A stretch of DNA of 64,000 nt from Mycteria americana (lineage: Eukaryota; Chordata; Aves; Ciconiiformes; Ciconiidae): positions 54,405,562 through 54,469,561 of the forward strand of contig NC_134367.1 of assembly GCF_035582795.1 (NCBI RefSeq), in the 5' to 3' direction. Positions 21,307-35,006 of the stretch are shown one piece after another. A model generated the notes under the pieces. That model ran no database searches. It saw only the letters and a program-made list of their open reading frames with translations, and had not been told where the DNA came from. A program made the position numbers and the translations under genes. The stretch's first letter is position 1. Each line of letters starts with the position of its first letter.

Positions 21307-24216
21307 GGGTGCTGAGCAAGGGGTGGCAGAGGGGGACTGTGGATTATCATAAAAAATCTTCTTGCATTTCTTGAAATTTAAGAAATGTCTTGCATTTCTT
21401 CATTAATCTTCATTAACAAATGTGAAAAAAGGAATGCTTGGACAAACTTCCCTAATGGTATGTTAAATTCTGCAATTCTTAGCGCTGCTTAATATATAGT
21501 GTACTTTAAAGGTTAAATATTTTACCTTTAAAACCATCAGTGGCACAGTGAGTGCCCAGAAAATTATTATAGCTACTGATGGAGAAAGTAGCAGGGAACT
21601 GAAAAGAGAATAGGATGAATATCAACTCTTCTTTTCTTATAATGAAGACTTTTAAAATTATTTTTGAAAACAAATTACTGCTGTACACAGTATTGCCTGA
21701 TGTTTTAAGCAGATTAAATAATGGGAGAAATATCTGATGGTATAATTGTTTTAATTGTGCATATTCAAGTAGGGTGTTTAGCTGGCAATTTTAACGAGTA
21801 AAAACGTGAAATGACTACCATAACCATTTCTCCTCATTCAGGGAGCTTCAATGAGGGTTGGAATTTTTAGAAGTGAAAAGAAGAAAACATGACTTCCTCC
21901 TTATATTTGTTTTGTTTTCAATCTTTTTGCTGCATTATAGCTTTCAATATTGCTGAGAAATTGCATGAGGTCAAATTCAGAAGTGAAGCAAAGTTTTATA
22001 TAAGGTGCCTGACACCAAAACTTCATCTAGCTGTCATAGAAGTCATTAGGAACTACATAAGCTTCTTAAACTCCCAGAAAGGACTGATATTTTCATACAC
22101 ATGCATAGGAACAATCTGCCGCTGGCACACAGCCAGCATATTTAAAGATGATTTAAGATTTACATTCTGAGAAGCCAAAGAGGAGATATAAAGTCTGAAC
22201 TCTTGTCACTTCTCCAATGCAGACCTACCCACGACTTACGTAGCTAGAAGGTAATATTAGGGAATTTACTTGTGCCTAAGAAAAAATCAGTTTACAGAAT
22301 ACCACCTTACATAGTATTAAAGTAAGGCATTGATCTCACAATAATTTCCCAAAATTTTGGCTCACTAATGCCTATCTCTAATTTCTTACTGATCTTTGGG
22401 AAATAGGCAGGTAAGAGTAACTTAGGAGTTACCTGCTTAGGTATGTAATGAATGGCAGATGCTACCACAATTGTATATCCAAGGAGGGTTTTATTTCACT
22501 CTTGTAAATAGAGTTCATCTGGAGAAGAAAGTTCAAGGACAGTCTAAAAGCCAGCACAAGCTCTAATAACTGCTTGTTTTTCAAGTTTTATTCATTTCAC
22601 CCACCATAACACTCATTTCCATCACTGTCTGTTGTTCCAACACAATTGTTTTTATTAGATTATTTTAGATTTTTTTTATTAGATTCCAACTCTTTCAGAA
22701 ACATTTTTCTCTCTTTTCTCTGTCATGACCAATGTCGAAGAAGAATGGGATAACTTCCTTCATATCAGTAATTTAAAACTACATTGTGAGAAGTATGTGG
22801 GAGAACAATCTGTGAAAACCGTTCCTTGGAAGTGGACTAAAAAACAGTTGTGCAGGTAAATGGGGAAAATCAGAGCTATAGGTTCCATGCATTTTGTTCC
22901 TATGTAAATAAGGTTGAAATCTTACTGTAAATTGAGGAAGTTGTGTCATTATAAACAAGATCAAGAAAATTGCCTCTTAGAGTGATCAAATTTTAAACTA
23001 CACAGTCAAGTATGTAAGTACCATATTAGTTTGGTTATTTAGGATGTAAAATTATACAAAATTTCCCGGGAAAAGTTGACCTTTTATTAAAGTACCCAGC
23101 ATCAACATTTGCCACCTGGGAGGCAGAACTTTTCAGATTCTGGATGTTCCTGTATTAGAAGAGGGATCCAAACATGTCAAGATTTGGGTTTTGCAAAATC
23201 CTTTGCAACAATTTTAACCTGAACAGAAGAAAGGTCATAGTTTTGGCCAGGTCTGAATATATTTTAAAGGTTATTGAAAATGTATATGCTCACTAAGGGC
23301 AAGATCCTAATTGTGTATTTTGATGATTCCAGTTTGGGCCTTACAATGCCAAAACACAGCACCATTTGGATTGCTCAGAGTGCCAGTACTGGGCTTTTAA
23401 GCTTACTATACAGACAAGGAGGTGAAATACACCTCCAAAAGAAAATTCATGTATTCTAACATTTTTAGGTGCACTCCCTACATGCAACAACAGGGCAGGG
23501 TTTCTGATGTCAAAGCACAGTGTAAGGAGCCTACAGCTACTACTTATGGGAAACACTAAGTGCAGGGTTCCTGAGCTGGGTGTGAGTATGTGTGCTTGGG
23601 ATCCTGAATGTCAAGCTCTGTCAGTTAGCCCCTGTCTCAGGAGAGCTCACTCCCTTTTTGAGATTTCCATTTTGAACTCTGAAAAACAAGGAATCTGTTA
23701 AAAGTCTAGGATGTTGCATGGTATGGAGAGCATCAGTAAGAAATGAGAAATAACCCTTCACTTGATTATTTATTGCCAAAATTGCATATATTTTTTAAAA
23801 GATGGCCAAAAGTGTTTTAGATGCATAATACAATAAACAAAGCTGCATTGGCAATAGGATACATGATATGACCTAAAAAGTTTCCTTTTTCTAATTCCTG
23901 TGATTTACAGAGATATGTATATGCAACCTGCAATTTACACTTTAATAATCATCTAGAGAACTTATTTATTCCAAAGTGACTACCATGACTGAATGGGTAC
24001 ATGGGTAGAGGATACATTGTTTAAGTTCTCAATGGATTTATAAGATCACGTTCATCCTCAGTTTACAGATACATTAGAAGTCCTCCTTTAATTAAAGCAT
24101 TCATGTCAATCCAAGTTGCTGTGCTCTGTGAACAGCTTTAGAATAGACCAGCCACAAACTGTAGAACTGTTATAAAATCCTTTAAAAATTGCCTACGTCT
24201 TTTACTCCTATTGCAG
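21307..24216. other. Intergenic, no gene seen
   Basis: AT-rich with short frames (up to 93 codons). Local structures: a small inverted repeat (catttctt / aagaaatg) near 21376-21398 within repeated 'cttgcatttctt' words, and repeated 'ttttattagatt' near 22649-22688. An acceptor-like TTTTTAG near 23467 opens about 28 codons, which I consider chance. Confidence 0.3.
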
Positions 24217-24278
24217 GCCCATGCCAGGAAGGGCGACCAGAATTGTTCCACTCAGTGTTGGTCCTGCACCATCAGGAG
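24217..24278 (+). CDS. Weak candidate internal exon, Cys-rich
   Basis: A strong pyrimidine tract ending TTGCAG (AG at 24215-24216), a 62-base body and a GAG|GTATGC donor at 24278/24279. From GCC at 24217 (phase 0) it reads AHARKGDQNCSTQCWSCTIR and leaves in phase 2. The phase-0 entry would accept the exon ending at 4750, and the phase-2 exit would suit the acceptor before 28365. GC content is higher than in the flanks. No family recognised; the donor is only moderate. Confidence 0.2.
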
Positions 24279-24682
24279 GTATGCCCTTTTGTGCATAACA
24301 ACTGTATGAGAAAAATACTGCACATCAAAAATTACCAGGGGATAACAGGAAGCAATCAGTATAATATAAACTTGTGCCTTTATATTTCTGCGTTGTGTCA
24401 ATACATACAATCCTTAAAATGCTAGTCTAAAATAGCTTAAAAGTACCTTATAAAATTAACAGTGCTACCAAGTGTTTATGACATCAAACCCCAGATTTAA
24501 TAACACTGTGGTTAAAGGAGTCTGTATACGTAGGATATTTACAGAAAGAAAAGACCAGTTCTATTTTTATGAGAAAGGTGTTTTTCTTGTTCAGGACAGC
24601 AGCTGATTATCTTCCCACAAGTTTTGGGTTGTGTCAGACAATGAAAGAGGCCTGATGCTAGACTTTGTAAAGCCCTGATATC
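24279..24682. other. Intergenic, nothing recognised
   Basis: AT-rich, no frames of note. Confidence 0.3.
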
Positions 24683-24719
24683 ATTTGCATTTGTTTTGTA
24701 ACTACATTTCTATGCAAAT
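24683..24719. promoter_or_regulatory. Inverted pair of octamer (POU-type) motifs
   Basis: ATTTGCAT at 24683-24690 and its exact reverse complement ATGCAAAT at 24712-24719, 21 bases apart. Each is the consensus octamer bound by POU/Oct factors. The surrounding 24540-24860 is less repetitive than its flanks. An enhancer role is an inference. Confidence 0.3.
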
Positions 24720-26349
24720 GTACAGCATTCGGCTTAACATCAGCAGTTTTAAATCCACTAAGTAGAGACACTTTCTGAGACTTTGTCAGAGGGAAAGGAT
24801 TAGAAGACTTAAGCCTGACTGAAACGCTGGTGGAGTATAACGCATCTGAAGAAGTTTCAGGAGTTTAAAAAGTCACCATTTTTTTTCCTGAACTTTTCCT
24901 TCTACTCAAAATAAAAAACTATTTTCTGTACCTTGTGAGCTGTAGAAATGTTTTCATTCTTTTTTCCCTTAATACTTTCTAGGTAATTACTTCTTTTTAC
25001 ATTATAATAGTTTATCATTAGTCTGTGCACACCTATAACCCAGTCATCTAAATTCTCTTCCCAAACTTGCTTGCTCCATAGCACTGCTCAAATTCACTGT
25101 TCATCTGTCACCTTTTTATAAGACACATTTGTGCTTTCAGGAAATCTTTGGCCATTGATGGCTTGCTTAGCCCAGGGCAGGGTGAGCAAAGACACAGGTA
25201 CAATCCAACACAATTTTCTGGTAACCAAAAGTACAATAAGAACTTCCCATACTCCCTGGCCATCAGCCACCAAGTCCCATCTTCATCCATTTTATGAGGA
25301 TCTTCAATACAGATCATTTCACGTGAACAAAATCAGCACAACTAAACAGAGAGTAAACTGGAGCACAGATTTGGGAACGTGTGACTACAGGAGAGGAGTC
25401 CAGGAAAGCCAGCTTGGCTGTAGGAGGAGGAACATACACACATACATATACATACTGAACTGTCTCTGTGTATAAGTACAGGGAGCGGACACCACTTCTT
25501 GCCCTCCCCTTCTTACTAGAAAATTTTCAAGTCAATCACAATAGCCACAAAAAATATAGCAGGTACAGATCTTCCTTAGCCTGGGACAGCACTAACTCAT
25601 AGTTATGGAAACCATAAGGGACAGGAGTCATCACAGTCATAGATGACACGGGCCACAGAATGTCATCTTGCAATTCTTGAATTAAGTATTTTTTTGAGCT
25701 GTAAATTTTGAACTCTAAGTGACAAAGAATCCATAACATTACTGGAAAATCTCTGCAAGTGTTTAATAACTTTCACTACTAAAATGTGAGCTTTATTTTT
25801 AGGTTTAATTAATCTAATTTTGTCCTGTTGCTTTAAATTATTTCACCAGAGAACAGCAACATCACCTTCAGAGCTGCCCAGATACCAATGCCAAATCCAC
25901 TGTGACTTCTTCCACAGCAGCAAAGAGTTAGTCCAGGGGTGTGAAAAGGAGAGGTTCACTCCCAGGCAGACAGTGCAAGGTATTACCAGCAACACCACTG
26001 TGCTTCCATCTCTCCTGCCCCCACCTCTGTGTGTGTCGGCCTTCTTTCCTTCCCTCTTTCCCCCACTCTGCGTCCTCTGTGCCACCTGCTATTCACATAG
26101 TTCCAAGAAGAACGTCATTGACTTCTTGGCCTATATCTGTCTGCTGTCGTGCCTTGAAACCTGTGATTCATCCATGCAAGTGACTGGACAAGCCTCTGCC
26201 AAAGCCCAGAGCTTACTTCTCTCCATAGCCCACATGTGAAACAAATGCTCAGTGCAGCTCCCTTTTCCTTGTGTCATAGCTCATAATCCAGAGCAGCAAC
26301 CAACAGGGAAGCCAAAGTGCCACTTCATTAGCTCTATAATAGACAAATT
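24720..26349. other. Intergenic, no gene seen
   Basis: Contains a 41-base exon-like unit (25141-25181) with a TTTCAG acceptor and an AGG|GTGAGC donor, too short to judge. A 139-codon plus frame (25820-26239) and an 80-codon minus frame over the same bases (25843-26085) lack recognisable character. Confidence 0.25.
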
Positions 26350-26453
26350 AGAATAGAATAGAATAGAATGGAATAGAATGGAATAGAATAGAATGGAATA
26401 GAATGGAATAGAATAGAATAGAATAGAATAGAATAGAATAGAATAGAATAGAA
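26350..26453. repeat. (GAATA)n pentanucleotide array with GAATG variants
   Basis: About 21 tandem pentamers. The left half alternates GAATA with GAATG units and the right half is pure GAATA. The minus-strand frame through it (repeating serine/isoleucine/leucine/phenylalanine) is a repeat translation. Confidence 0.95.
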
Positions 26454-28364
26454 ACATGAAGTGCTAGAAAGTCCAGTTGCTCCTAAAAGGGAAGCCAAAT
26501 TTGAGAAATTAAGATAATAGGAATCATTCTTCTGTGTCCTAGCCATTTTTATATGTTGTTGGCAGCTAAAACCTCTTGTAAGCGGTGTGGGTTGCCAACA
26601 AAGATAGAGTTGGACTTATTTAAATTTTCTCTCAGAATTATTAGCTTTGTAGGTTTCATGAGAGCTATCGAGTCACAGTACAGGTTTTGCAGGTGCAGTG
26701 ATATGACTGTCTACAGAGTTATGATCAGATAGAGCTCAGTAAATGAGGATGGGTTTATCAAATGCCTTTGGCAGTTTCATAAAGAACTAGACTGTGCACC
26801 TTAAGCCTGTATTTCATTTTGCCCTTAGTGGGAAGATGCATTGTGCTTGTAGTCTTTTGATTAAGACACACCTATGATCTGCAAAAGTGGCATCATCCCA
26901 GGATTTACTCCTCAGAGAAGAGAGGATGCGAGGCTGTTTTTTTTTCTTCAGAACTGATGCCATAGCTCAAGAGATCAGAATGTTAGCACAAGACACAAGG
27001 TATTAGATCTTCTTTTCAGCATTTGCACTGCCCTTTCATTTAGCTGTTCTGGGCATTTATTTTAAGTTGGGCACTGTTTAAGGTGAATCAAGACATTGCC
27101 TTGCAGTAGTGAATACTGCAGCACTGCATTGTAGTTAGAAACCAGGGAATGCAGCAAGAAAAGGAAAAACATTCCAGCTGGATTTTACTTTGAAAGTTGG
27201 AACACATTTATTCCTCTCTCACTTGACAATATATTTTGAATATATATTTTGATCTCTCGGGACGTGAAGAAAAATCACTTGTCTGCAAGACAAACAGAAG
27301 CACAGGTTCTGATCATAATGCAATAGGACTGGATCAAGTTGCTCTGCCTCATCCATGAGAGCATTTCCCACTCCCATACTTTTCCTTTCGGAATCAAAAG
27401 TGCATGTGTGAACCTGCTTGTATGAATCCTTAAGAGTGAAACAGTTTCACATTCCTTCTAAGCCAGCTCAAGAGTAAGGAGTAGACACAGCCCCTCATTT
27501 CATCCCCTGTGTGTTTTCATTACATGGCCACAGAATAAACTTCATCAGAGACCTAAAGGCTAATGTATCAAAAAGGTGGTTTTATTTTTCCATTAGGTGA
27601 ACCCTTTTCCTCACATCTGGCCCTCTGGGTGTCCTCACAAGTACTAGTTGCAGCAGAAGGGATGTGTCACGAATGTAAGTCCAGGGCCTTGGGAAACCAA
27701 GGAGAAAGAAAGGATGAGAGAAAAACCAGCCCTTTTAACTACAGTCTGTACTTGTGCCTGCTTAAAACCACAACCTCATACACACAGGTTCTTCTCCCTG
27801 CTTGGGGTGTTATTCTCTTGGGTCCCATATACTTGCTCTGCACATTCATGTCTTGTCTTCAAGAATTCTTGGCAGCTATGAGCTGTGGTTTATATTGGGT
27901 AATTGCTGGAGTGGAATTATCTAAATGTCCATAAGGAGATGAAAGGGAGGGTGGAGATTTCCTCACCTAATCCAGTTCCACTTTCTGAGAGGGAGAAGAG
28001 TTTAACTCACAGGTGTTACAATCAAAACTGGTCTCCATGTTATTGTGATGACTGGAGCAGGATCTCCAGTGCAAGCACTCTGTTCCCCTGTAGGAGGAAC
28101 ATCCAGCTGGTGCAATTGTTTGGTTATGAGAGATGCTTCAAAGCAGTTTGAGATCCAGTTATGAGATGATGAAAACACTTAGGGGACAATCGGGATGTTT
28201 GATTTCAAGAAATTATCTCCACACAGGTAAAATGACCTGTGCTTGTTAGTAGAGTGAATAATGTCATCTGTGTGATTTAATTAAATTGCTATTTCCCCAC
28301 ACACTTGCATGACATTATATAGGAGGAATATGTATTGATGGATTGCCTCACTCACCAAGGGCAG
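26454..28364. other. Intergenic, nothing recognised
   Basis: A 123-codon plus frame (27563-27934) and overlapping frames carry no motif. A short 'atatattttga' duplication lies near 27230-27252. Confidence 0.3.
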
Positions 28365-28524
28365 AGCGTGCTCCTGGAGCGGAGGTGGCTGGCCCTGGGA
28401 ACCCACCGAGTCAGAAAGTCCCCTGCAGCACTTCGCCAAAGAGATCCCTCCCAGCAGCATCTGCATCAGCGAACTGCAAGATGAACTTTGGATGACTGAA
28501 GAGCAAAACATGTTGGTTTTTTAA
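28365..28524 (+). CDS. Candidate terminal coding exon, unknown gene
   Basis: From 28365 the plus strand is open for 52 codons to TAA at 28522-28524. The C-terminal half is strikingly protein-like: PLQHFAKEIPPSSICISEL, then QDELWMTEEQNMLVF. An upstream in-frame TGA near 28337 means the frame must be entered by splicing, and the only nearby AG is 'aagggcag' at 28363-28364, a weak acceptor. The first base would complete a split codon (phase 2). The patch is GC-rich with about six CpGs in an AT-rich setting. The minus strand is also open here (76 codons, 28281-28511, with a GTGAGT donor), so strand is uncertain. No poly(A) signal is obvious close by. Confidence 0.28.
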
Positions 28525-31500
28525 TCCAGCTGTGAGAGTTGGATTGCTGCCTTTTGCCCAACCATACAACTTTCAACCCCATCCCTATTCAGCTCAGCTC
28601 CTAGCCTGGATGCATTTAAAGTGTGTAAGTGGTTTGCTCTCCATAATGCCGCTGTAAGCACGCTGCTGTTTACTAGGCCTTAGCTGTGTTTTCTCCAGGC
28701 TTTGAACTTTAATGACTCATGTTGATACATGTGTCATGATGAGTGCTTTCTATATTTAATTATGAAAAAGGTTTTTCTGATACTCTGGTTGCAATTTTAG
28801 TTTTGGCGGTTGATAATCCTCCCAGGGTAGTCCAAGTGCTTCTGGAAGTGAAAGGGAAAAGGAAGTACATTCGTACCTTAAACTAATTACTGGAAAGCGG
28901 TAAAAAGAAAAGTTACATCCCAAAATAGGCTCTCCCATCAAAATTCAGCCAGTAAGCATGCTGTAAGCAGTGCTACCCCTCTATGGAAGGCCAAATATCT
29001 CAGATATAAGTTTGCTGAAAAAGCAGAGAGATGTGGTTTGTCTCTTAGGCTGCAGGAGAGGCAGTGAAAGACCCAAGGGACCATAAACAGCCCTGTGTAG
29101 AAGCAATTGCAAGAACAGTGTTCTCGCCACCACCTCAGACAGCAAATCTAAATCAGCCTAGGAGCATTTCAAAATATGATAGAGCTACTGCTCTCACGCT
29201 TGTTTCCTCAAAGCTTATGAACAAAAACCCTGTAGACTGTGACTCATACTAACCTTACTTGCCACCTCCGTCAGAATTCATGTCATAAGTTAAAACCACA
29301 GTCAGGATCTTCATCTGAAAGGTTATGCATTTTTGTTAGAAATCTAATGTTAGGAACCTAATCTATGTTTTAAATTTGTTTATCATCAAGTCAGCTGACA
29401 TTTTTGGATATCATGAAAACTATGGTCCTACTTAATTCAATAGCATTGCAACTTTCCATCTACTTTTCATTCAGTCACATGTGTACTCTTTCAGGCGTGT
29501 CCTCTGCAGACAACATTTAGCTATGATTGCTGAATTAATCATTTACAGCTCTCCAAGGTAGGCTTTGAAGAAAGAGTTGCTTGTATCTCAAAGGTCAACA
29601 TGAGACAAGGTTACGAATCCAAGGCTAAAGTTCTAACCCTGTTAATACCCCACCCAGTGTGTCTAAAACAGATTATTCTCCCAATAATCAGGTATTTGTA
29701 GACTTAAATTAACTTTTGTTTTACTGGGTGAGCTAACTCTTGAAACAGTAATCAGAAAATTTTGTCTGAGCTTGGTAGAAAAATGAGGATCTAATGACGA
29801 GGCTGTTCTGTCCAAGGCCACCAGTCTGTAGGACAAAGCTGAGAGCCAGGCAGAGCACAGCACTGGAAGGTGGCTTCTTAAAAACACAAATGGAAAATCA
29901 GACCCAGGCCACTTACTGAGAAGGATGATCCATACCTTTCTGTTGTCACAACTTTCTAGTCAGAAAGACTAGATCAATGAGGAAAGACATTGCTTGTAAC
30001 AGTGAAATAAAACTAATCACAGCCCAGTAACACAGCAGCTCTGTATCACCGCTATTCATCTTAGAGAATATCTGATCAGTGACAGGCATTATTCAAACAA
30101 ATGAGTCGCAATGAATTTTGCAAACACAGGAAATAGATTTCATATCTGCAAGTGCTGATTGATTAAGCTCTTTCAAACTGATATGGCCCATTTAGCACAG
30201 TATCACTGGGCAAAATAAGAATCCCTCTGAAACCTCCGGGAAAGAGCTGGGGGAGAAGAACAAGAGGTCTGCAGCTCTACACAGGTCTGCAGGACCACGG
30301 AGGCTGTCTGCCACCTCTTCCCTAAACCAGAAGTCTGATCTCAGTCAGGCCCAGGACACCCCCAAGGGTTTCAGGCTTCCCAAAACGCCTGCTCCTCTCC
30401 CCTACAGCCATGCAGCAGTCCATATCCATCTCCAGTTCAGGAAAAACACCACCAATAAAAACCAGTCCCAGTCACACTGTGTTGTCTTGTGCCACTTCAT
30501 CTGACAATGACACCTGGGAAATGGCACGTGCGATTTAGCCTGTACTTATAATCTGCCATTGCTGTTCAGACAGACAAAGTACGCAGGGAGGAATTTTGTG
30601 CTGTCCCTCAGGTGAATTTTGGCTAAACAAAGTGACTAAATGGAAAACCCACCTAACACCTCATGCAGCGTGTTTCTTTTGTCTGTTAGCACTTGGGATG
30701 CACAGCCAGCTTTCAGCAGCTATTCTCTCTTCACAGACATTTCCCAAAAAGTCTTGAAGGGTTCAACACCATATAATATAAATCGAGTTTTTAACATCAT
30801 TTTAGCATTCTACTGCTATCTTTCTTCAAGGAGTTTACGATGTTGTCTGTTACACGCCACTAGAAATCAGCATTGTTTGACTATGGCAAGCCGCACACAT
30901 GCAAACAATTTTTCATCATCCTTGGAAATGAGTAACTTTGATAAGGTCTTTAGCAAACATTCAAATGTGACTTATTTTTGGCTCACATAACATTCTGCTC
31001 ATAGCTTGATTTTATCTTTACACAACTAATGCACTACTAATTGTAGGCCTTGAAACTGTTCATTCAAGCCCATCTGAAAAGATAGCCATTATCGATCTTT
31101 TCTTTTAAGCTCTACAGATCTTCATAACCATTCTTATGAATTGATTACATTTCAGCAAAGTAGCATTTTCTTTTTCTTGAAAAAATGTTCTATAAGAAGC
31201 AGACAACTCCATTATATGATCTACATACTATGTTAGAGATACACGTAGATAGAAGCCACCATTCAAACAAATGTGAAACATATCTTTTCAGCTGTGAATG
31301 ATAAGTGAATTATTATCTTGGATGTGAAGACTAATACAAATGATGGCTGGCTACCTTCTGACTAATTCAAATACATATTCCACAAAGCATACAAATCAAA
31401 ACCTGTTTCCATTTGTATAGAAGCTTTTCCATTTTTTAAACAGCTTTTATATTTTAAAATATAATTCCAGCTGCTATAAGTTTTGATATAGGCTCTACCA

Positions 31501-32404
31501 TTGGCAGAACACATGGAAATTTCAAGAAGTTTATTCCAAATCTGAGCAAAATGAACGCTGCCGTCATGATACATTTAGCACCACCACCTCCTTCTTCTTT
31601 ACCTTGCATGTACATGCACACACAAATGGATGAAGAGAAATAAGGTTCCTCACCCAAATTTGAGAGGAAGGCATTTATGGCTCTCACAGCCATTGTGTTT
31701 CTTTCTTCTGTTGGTTTGCTTTTCTAATCCATGCAGCGTCAATGAAGAGGGCAGCTTGGTCAAAACTCACTTATTTTGTTCCAAGCCAACTCCCAAAGCC
31801 TATCTCCAGAGGCCACTGTCTATCCTTTGTTTCTCTCAGATGAATTTCATTCTGTTTCCAGAAGCTCTGTTCCAATACTCACAAAATTTGTCATTTTACT
31901 TTTAATATTCAAGTATTTGTTCTGGAATCGCTTTAAACTGTCATTCAGGGAGCACCAAAGTGCAACAGTGCATGAATTTAATTTACTGAATCATAGCTAA
32001 CCACTATAGCTTGAAGGAGGAATAACCAACTCTGTAACCAATCCACTGAATCCAATTCAAGTTAGCAGATAGTTGTAATTACCCTATATACCCTATATAT
32101 ATATGAGGTCATCATCATGCAAAACACAAACTAACAAAAACCAAACAAAAAGAGAGAGATGAAATTTAATATCTTCACCTCCTTAGAAACTAATCACCTT
32201 TATCTATACTCACTGCCATAGGCTTCCTTGATAGCCAATTAAAAAAATTCCATATGCAAATGGCCATCATCATCATTTTGCTTAGATGCTTACTCTAGGA
32301 TGAGATGGCAACAGTGAGAGGAATAGCTTATACAATTTTATATAGGTTATACAATCTTTTAGGCCTTTAACTTAGCTGAGATGGATTCTACCTTTATTTA
32401 ACAC
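28525..32404. other. Intergenic, no gene seen
   Basis: Short frames only (up to 116 codons, 30640-30990). 30000-30230 and 28230-28330 are AT-rich and non-repetitive and might hold noncoding regulatory sequence, but nothing specific can be shown. Confidence 0.3.
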
Positions 32405-32716
32405 ACTGTATATGAAGAAGAGGGAGCCAGACCCTTCTCAGTGGTGGCCAGTGACAGGATAAGAGGCAATGGGCACAAATTGAAACATATGAAATTCTAT
32501 CTGAATGTAAGCAATGCTTTTTTACTGTGAGGTGGTCAAATGCTGAAACAGGCTGCCAAAGAGACATTGCGAAATCTCCATTCTCGGACATACACAAAAC
32601 CAGACTGCACACAGTCCTGGGCAACCTGTTCTAGCTGACCTTTCTTGAGCAGGGGGAGTGGGCTAGATGATCTAGAAAGGTTCCTTCCACCATCAACAAT
32701 TCTATGATTCTGTGAT
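32405..32716 (+). mobile_element. CR1 LINE 3' fragment
   Basis: Recognised by the series 'cttctcagtggtggccagtg', 'acaggataagaggcaatggg', 'tttttttactgtgaggtgg', 'cagactgcacacagtcctgg', 'gggctagatgatctagaaag', then the tail 'caattctatgattctgtgat'. It covers the end of ORF2 plus the 3'UTR, with several frame breaks. 5'-truncated, as CR1 copies usually are. Confidence 0.85.
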
Positions 32717-35006
32717 ACATTGCAAAGTTTTACTAATTAATGGTTGTGTTTCACTTTGAAATCAGTTTTGTGTTACGAGTTTGATATATAGCATAATTAA
32801 GACTATGCGAGAATGAGTTTTCTGCTAGATGTGTTTCTAAAAAAGAGAAACCCCAAAAGAAATCTGTCTCAGCAAATGTAAATAGTAGTTTGATAGCTAA
32901 CAATTACTGAGTAAGACAATATGTAAAGAGCAGCCAAGCTCTTTCAATATCCACATGAAGTGTTATTGTATAGTGGGCTTGAAAGTAGACTAGAAGCAGT
33001 AGTTAACTCCTCCCACATTTGGAAATAAAGCTATCAAAATCTAACACAATGGTAAAGTACAGTGATACTGCTGTCAATTTGATATAGTCTTCTTTCTTTT
33101 CCTTTTTATAAAGAAGAAGAAATAAATTATGTAAGAGGCAAACTGATAAAATTACAATTTCTGACATTTTTTACATCCTCATAATATTAAGAAAGGACAA
33201 AACCCGATGAGAATGAATGCAGAACTATTTCCCTTCATTCTTCTGACACTTTGAGTTATTCACTGTAGTCACAAGTAACCTCTTTTTGCACTATATCACC
33301 ATACCTGAAAAGTTCTTGGATGAAACCTGACAACATTCTTAACTTGCCTCTGTCCAGTGGTTTTTTGTGACTAGGTTTCCCAATTTACTTCTTCTACCAA
33401 ATGAAAGGCTTGAGTCATGGGAGGAATATTGGAATGTATTAATTCACTATTTCAGGTATAAAAGCTTTGCTAATCACTGTAGCCAATCCAGTCACTAATT
33501 TCAGGTACTCTGAGCTTCAGCCTGTCCACTTTGACATCATCTCAAACTTTAAAATACACTCTATTGCAAGTGGACCGAATAATTAAAAATCTTTGATGCC
33601 ATCATGGATTTTGTCTATAGATGACACATATGTATACTTTAGCCTTTAGGAACCTTTTAGCTGTTGCCCTGCAAACATCTACTAATGAATTTAGTCTAGT
33701 AATTGCAAGAACACTCACAGGGCAATATTCATATTTATCTGAGGCAAAGATTCCCACACTCAAAGCAAGGGGGGATAAAATCAGTACAGAATCGATTAAG
33801 GAAAAAAAAAAAAAACACCCAAACAAAAAAACCCCTAACATAGCCAGTAATGACAAAAGGGGAAAAGAGGTGGAATCAGTTAACCAGCTAAAGGAGTATA
33901 GCAAATAACCCTGTAAAAAGTGGTATCAAAGCCTCTGTTGTTGCCCATACCACAGACCGATTATCCCAGGAACAACATGGGCCATTTGGAGCCAGTGGAG
34001 TTGACTATGGGATTTCTTGAAGACTTTTCTTGCCCTGTGGTTCTGTATTTCAAACCTAAATAAAAATTAAGCAGCAGGCAACATTGAACAGGCCTGAAGT
34101 CCTCCTCTGTTAGCACAAGATGCTAAGCAAGGAATGGCAGGAGAGTAGCTTTATGGGTAAGGTCATTCCTAGGTAATCACGATGTGGCTTACAATTCCCT
34201 TTCCTCCAATCTGCAGTGCTGCAACATGTTTTAACAAACACAAAATCTTTATTCAAGCTTTGTTCAACTTTCCATGACAAGGTTCATAACAGGCAGTGTC
34301 TCTCTGGAAGTAGATGTGGCTTCTGATTAATACTAAGTCTGATTCTTCTGATGATTTAAATATGAGAATTTTAAATGGGCAAATCCTTTGAGGAGCAAAA
34401 GCATAATCAGAGTGAAAACATCTGCCTTGCCTGCTAACCAGCTAAAGAAAGGAAAATCTTACCAAACACAATGTAGGACAATTTGCTGTTACGAATTATT
34501 TATTTATTAATTATGCTTTACACCAACAGGGAGACATTTTCCGTAGTATTAAGACACAGTCTTATGCTTGGATATGTATTAAAGAATGATGGACCCAAGT
34601 TTAAGAACGTTCAATACCTGCTCTCCACTCCTTTCTCAGAGGTGGTTTTGGCTGTCTATTCTCAGCCTTTCAAATTTACTAGTGATACATTTTATCTGTC
34701 CCTCCAAGTGAAGCTGGGCAATTCTTTTTGAACATTTTGTAACTCTAATGCATCCTTCTTTGCTTTTTGTTTTCCATATTCCTGAAAAAATTATTTCATT
34801 TCAAGTTGAATAGAATATCCTATGCAACACAAAGCGACATTTTTGGGTGTTTTGCTTTGTCAAGCAAAATTTATTTTTTTTATTCCCTTTGATCTGTACT
34901 AGTTTTATTTTTATTTATAAATTCTACTGCTGAACCAATAAAATCAATTACTCGTGTTGGCCTAGTTTCATCTGCAAAGATTTTGCTGCCTCCTTCTATC
35001 AAAGAA
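32717..35006. other. Intergenic, nothing recognised
   Basis: Contains an A-rich stretch at 33799-33835 and short frames. No gene-like structure. Confidence 0.35.

Noticed and set aside
23468..23560. Exon-like open stretch after a TTTTTAG acceptor
   Set aside because: About 28 open codons after an acceptor is expected by chance; no donor or poly(A) signal close by.
25820..26239. 139-codon plus frame
   Set aside because: Overlaps an equally open minus frame; no motif, splice context or recognisable composition.
26334..26546. 70-codon minus frame
   Set aside because: Mostly translation of the GAATA pentamer array.
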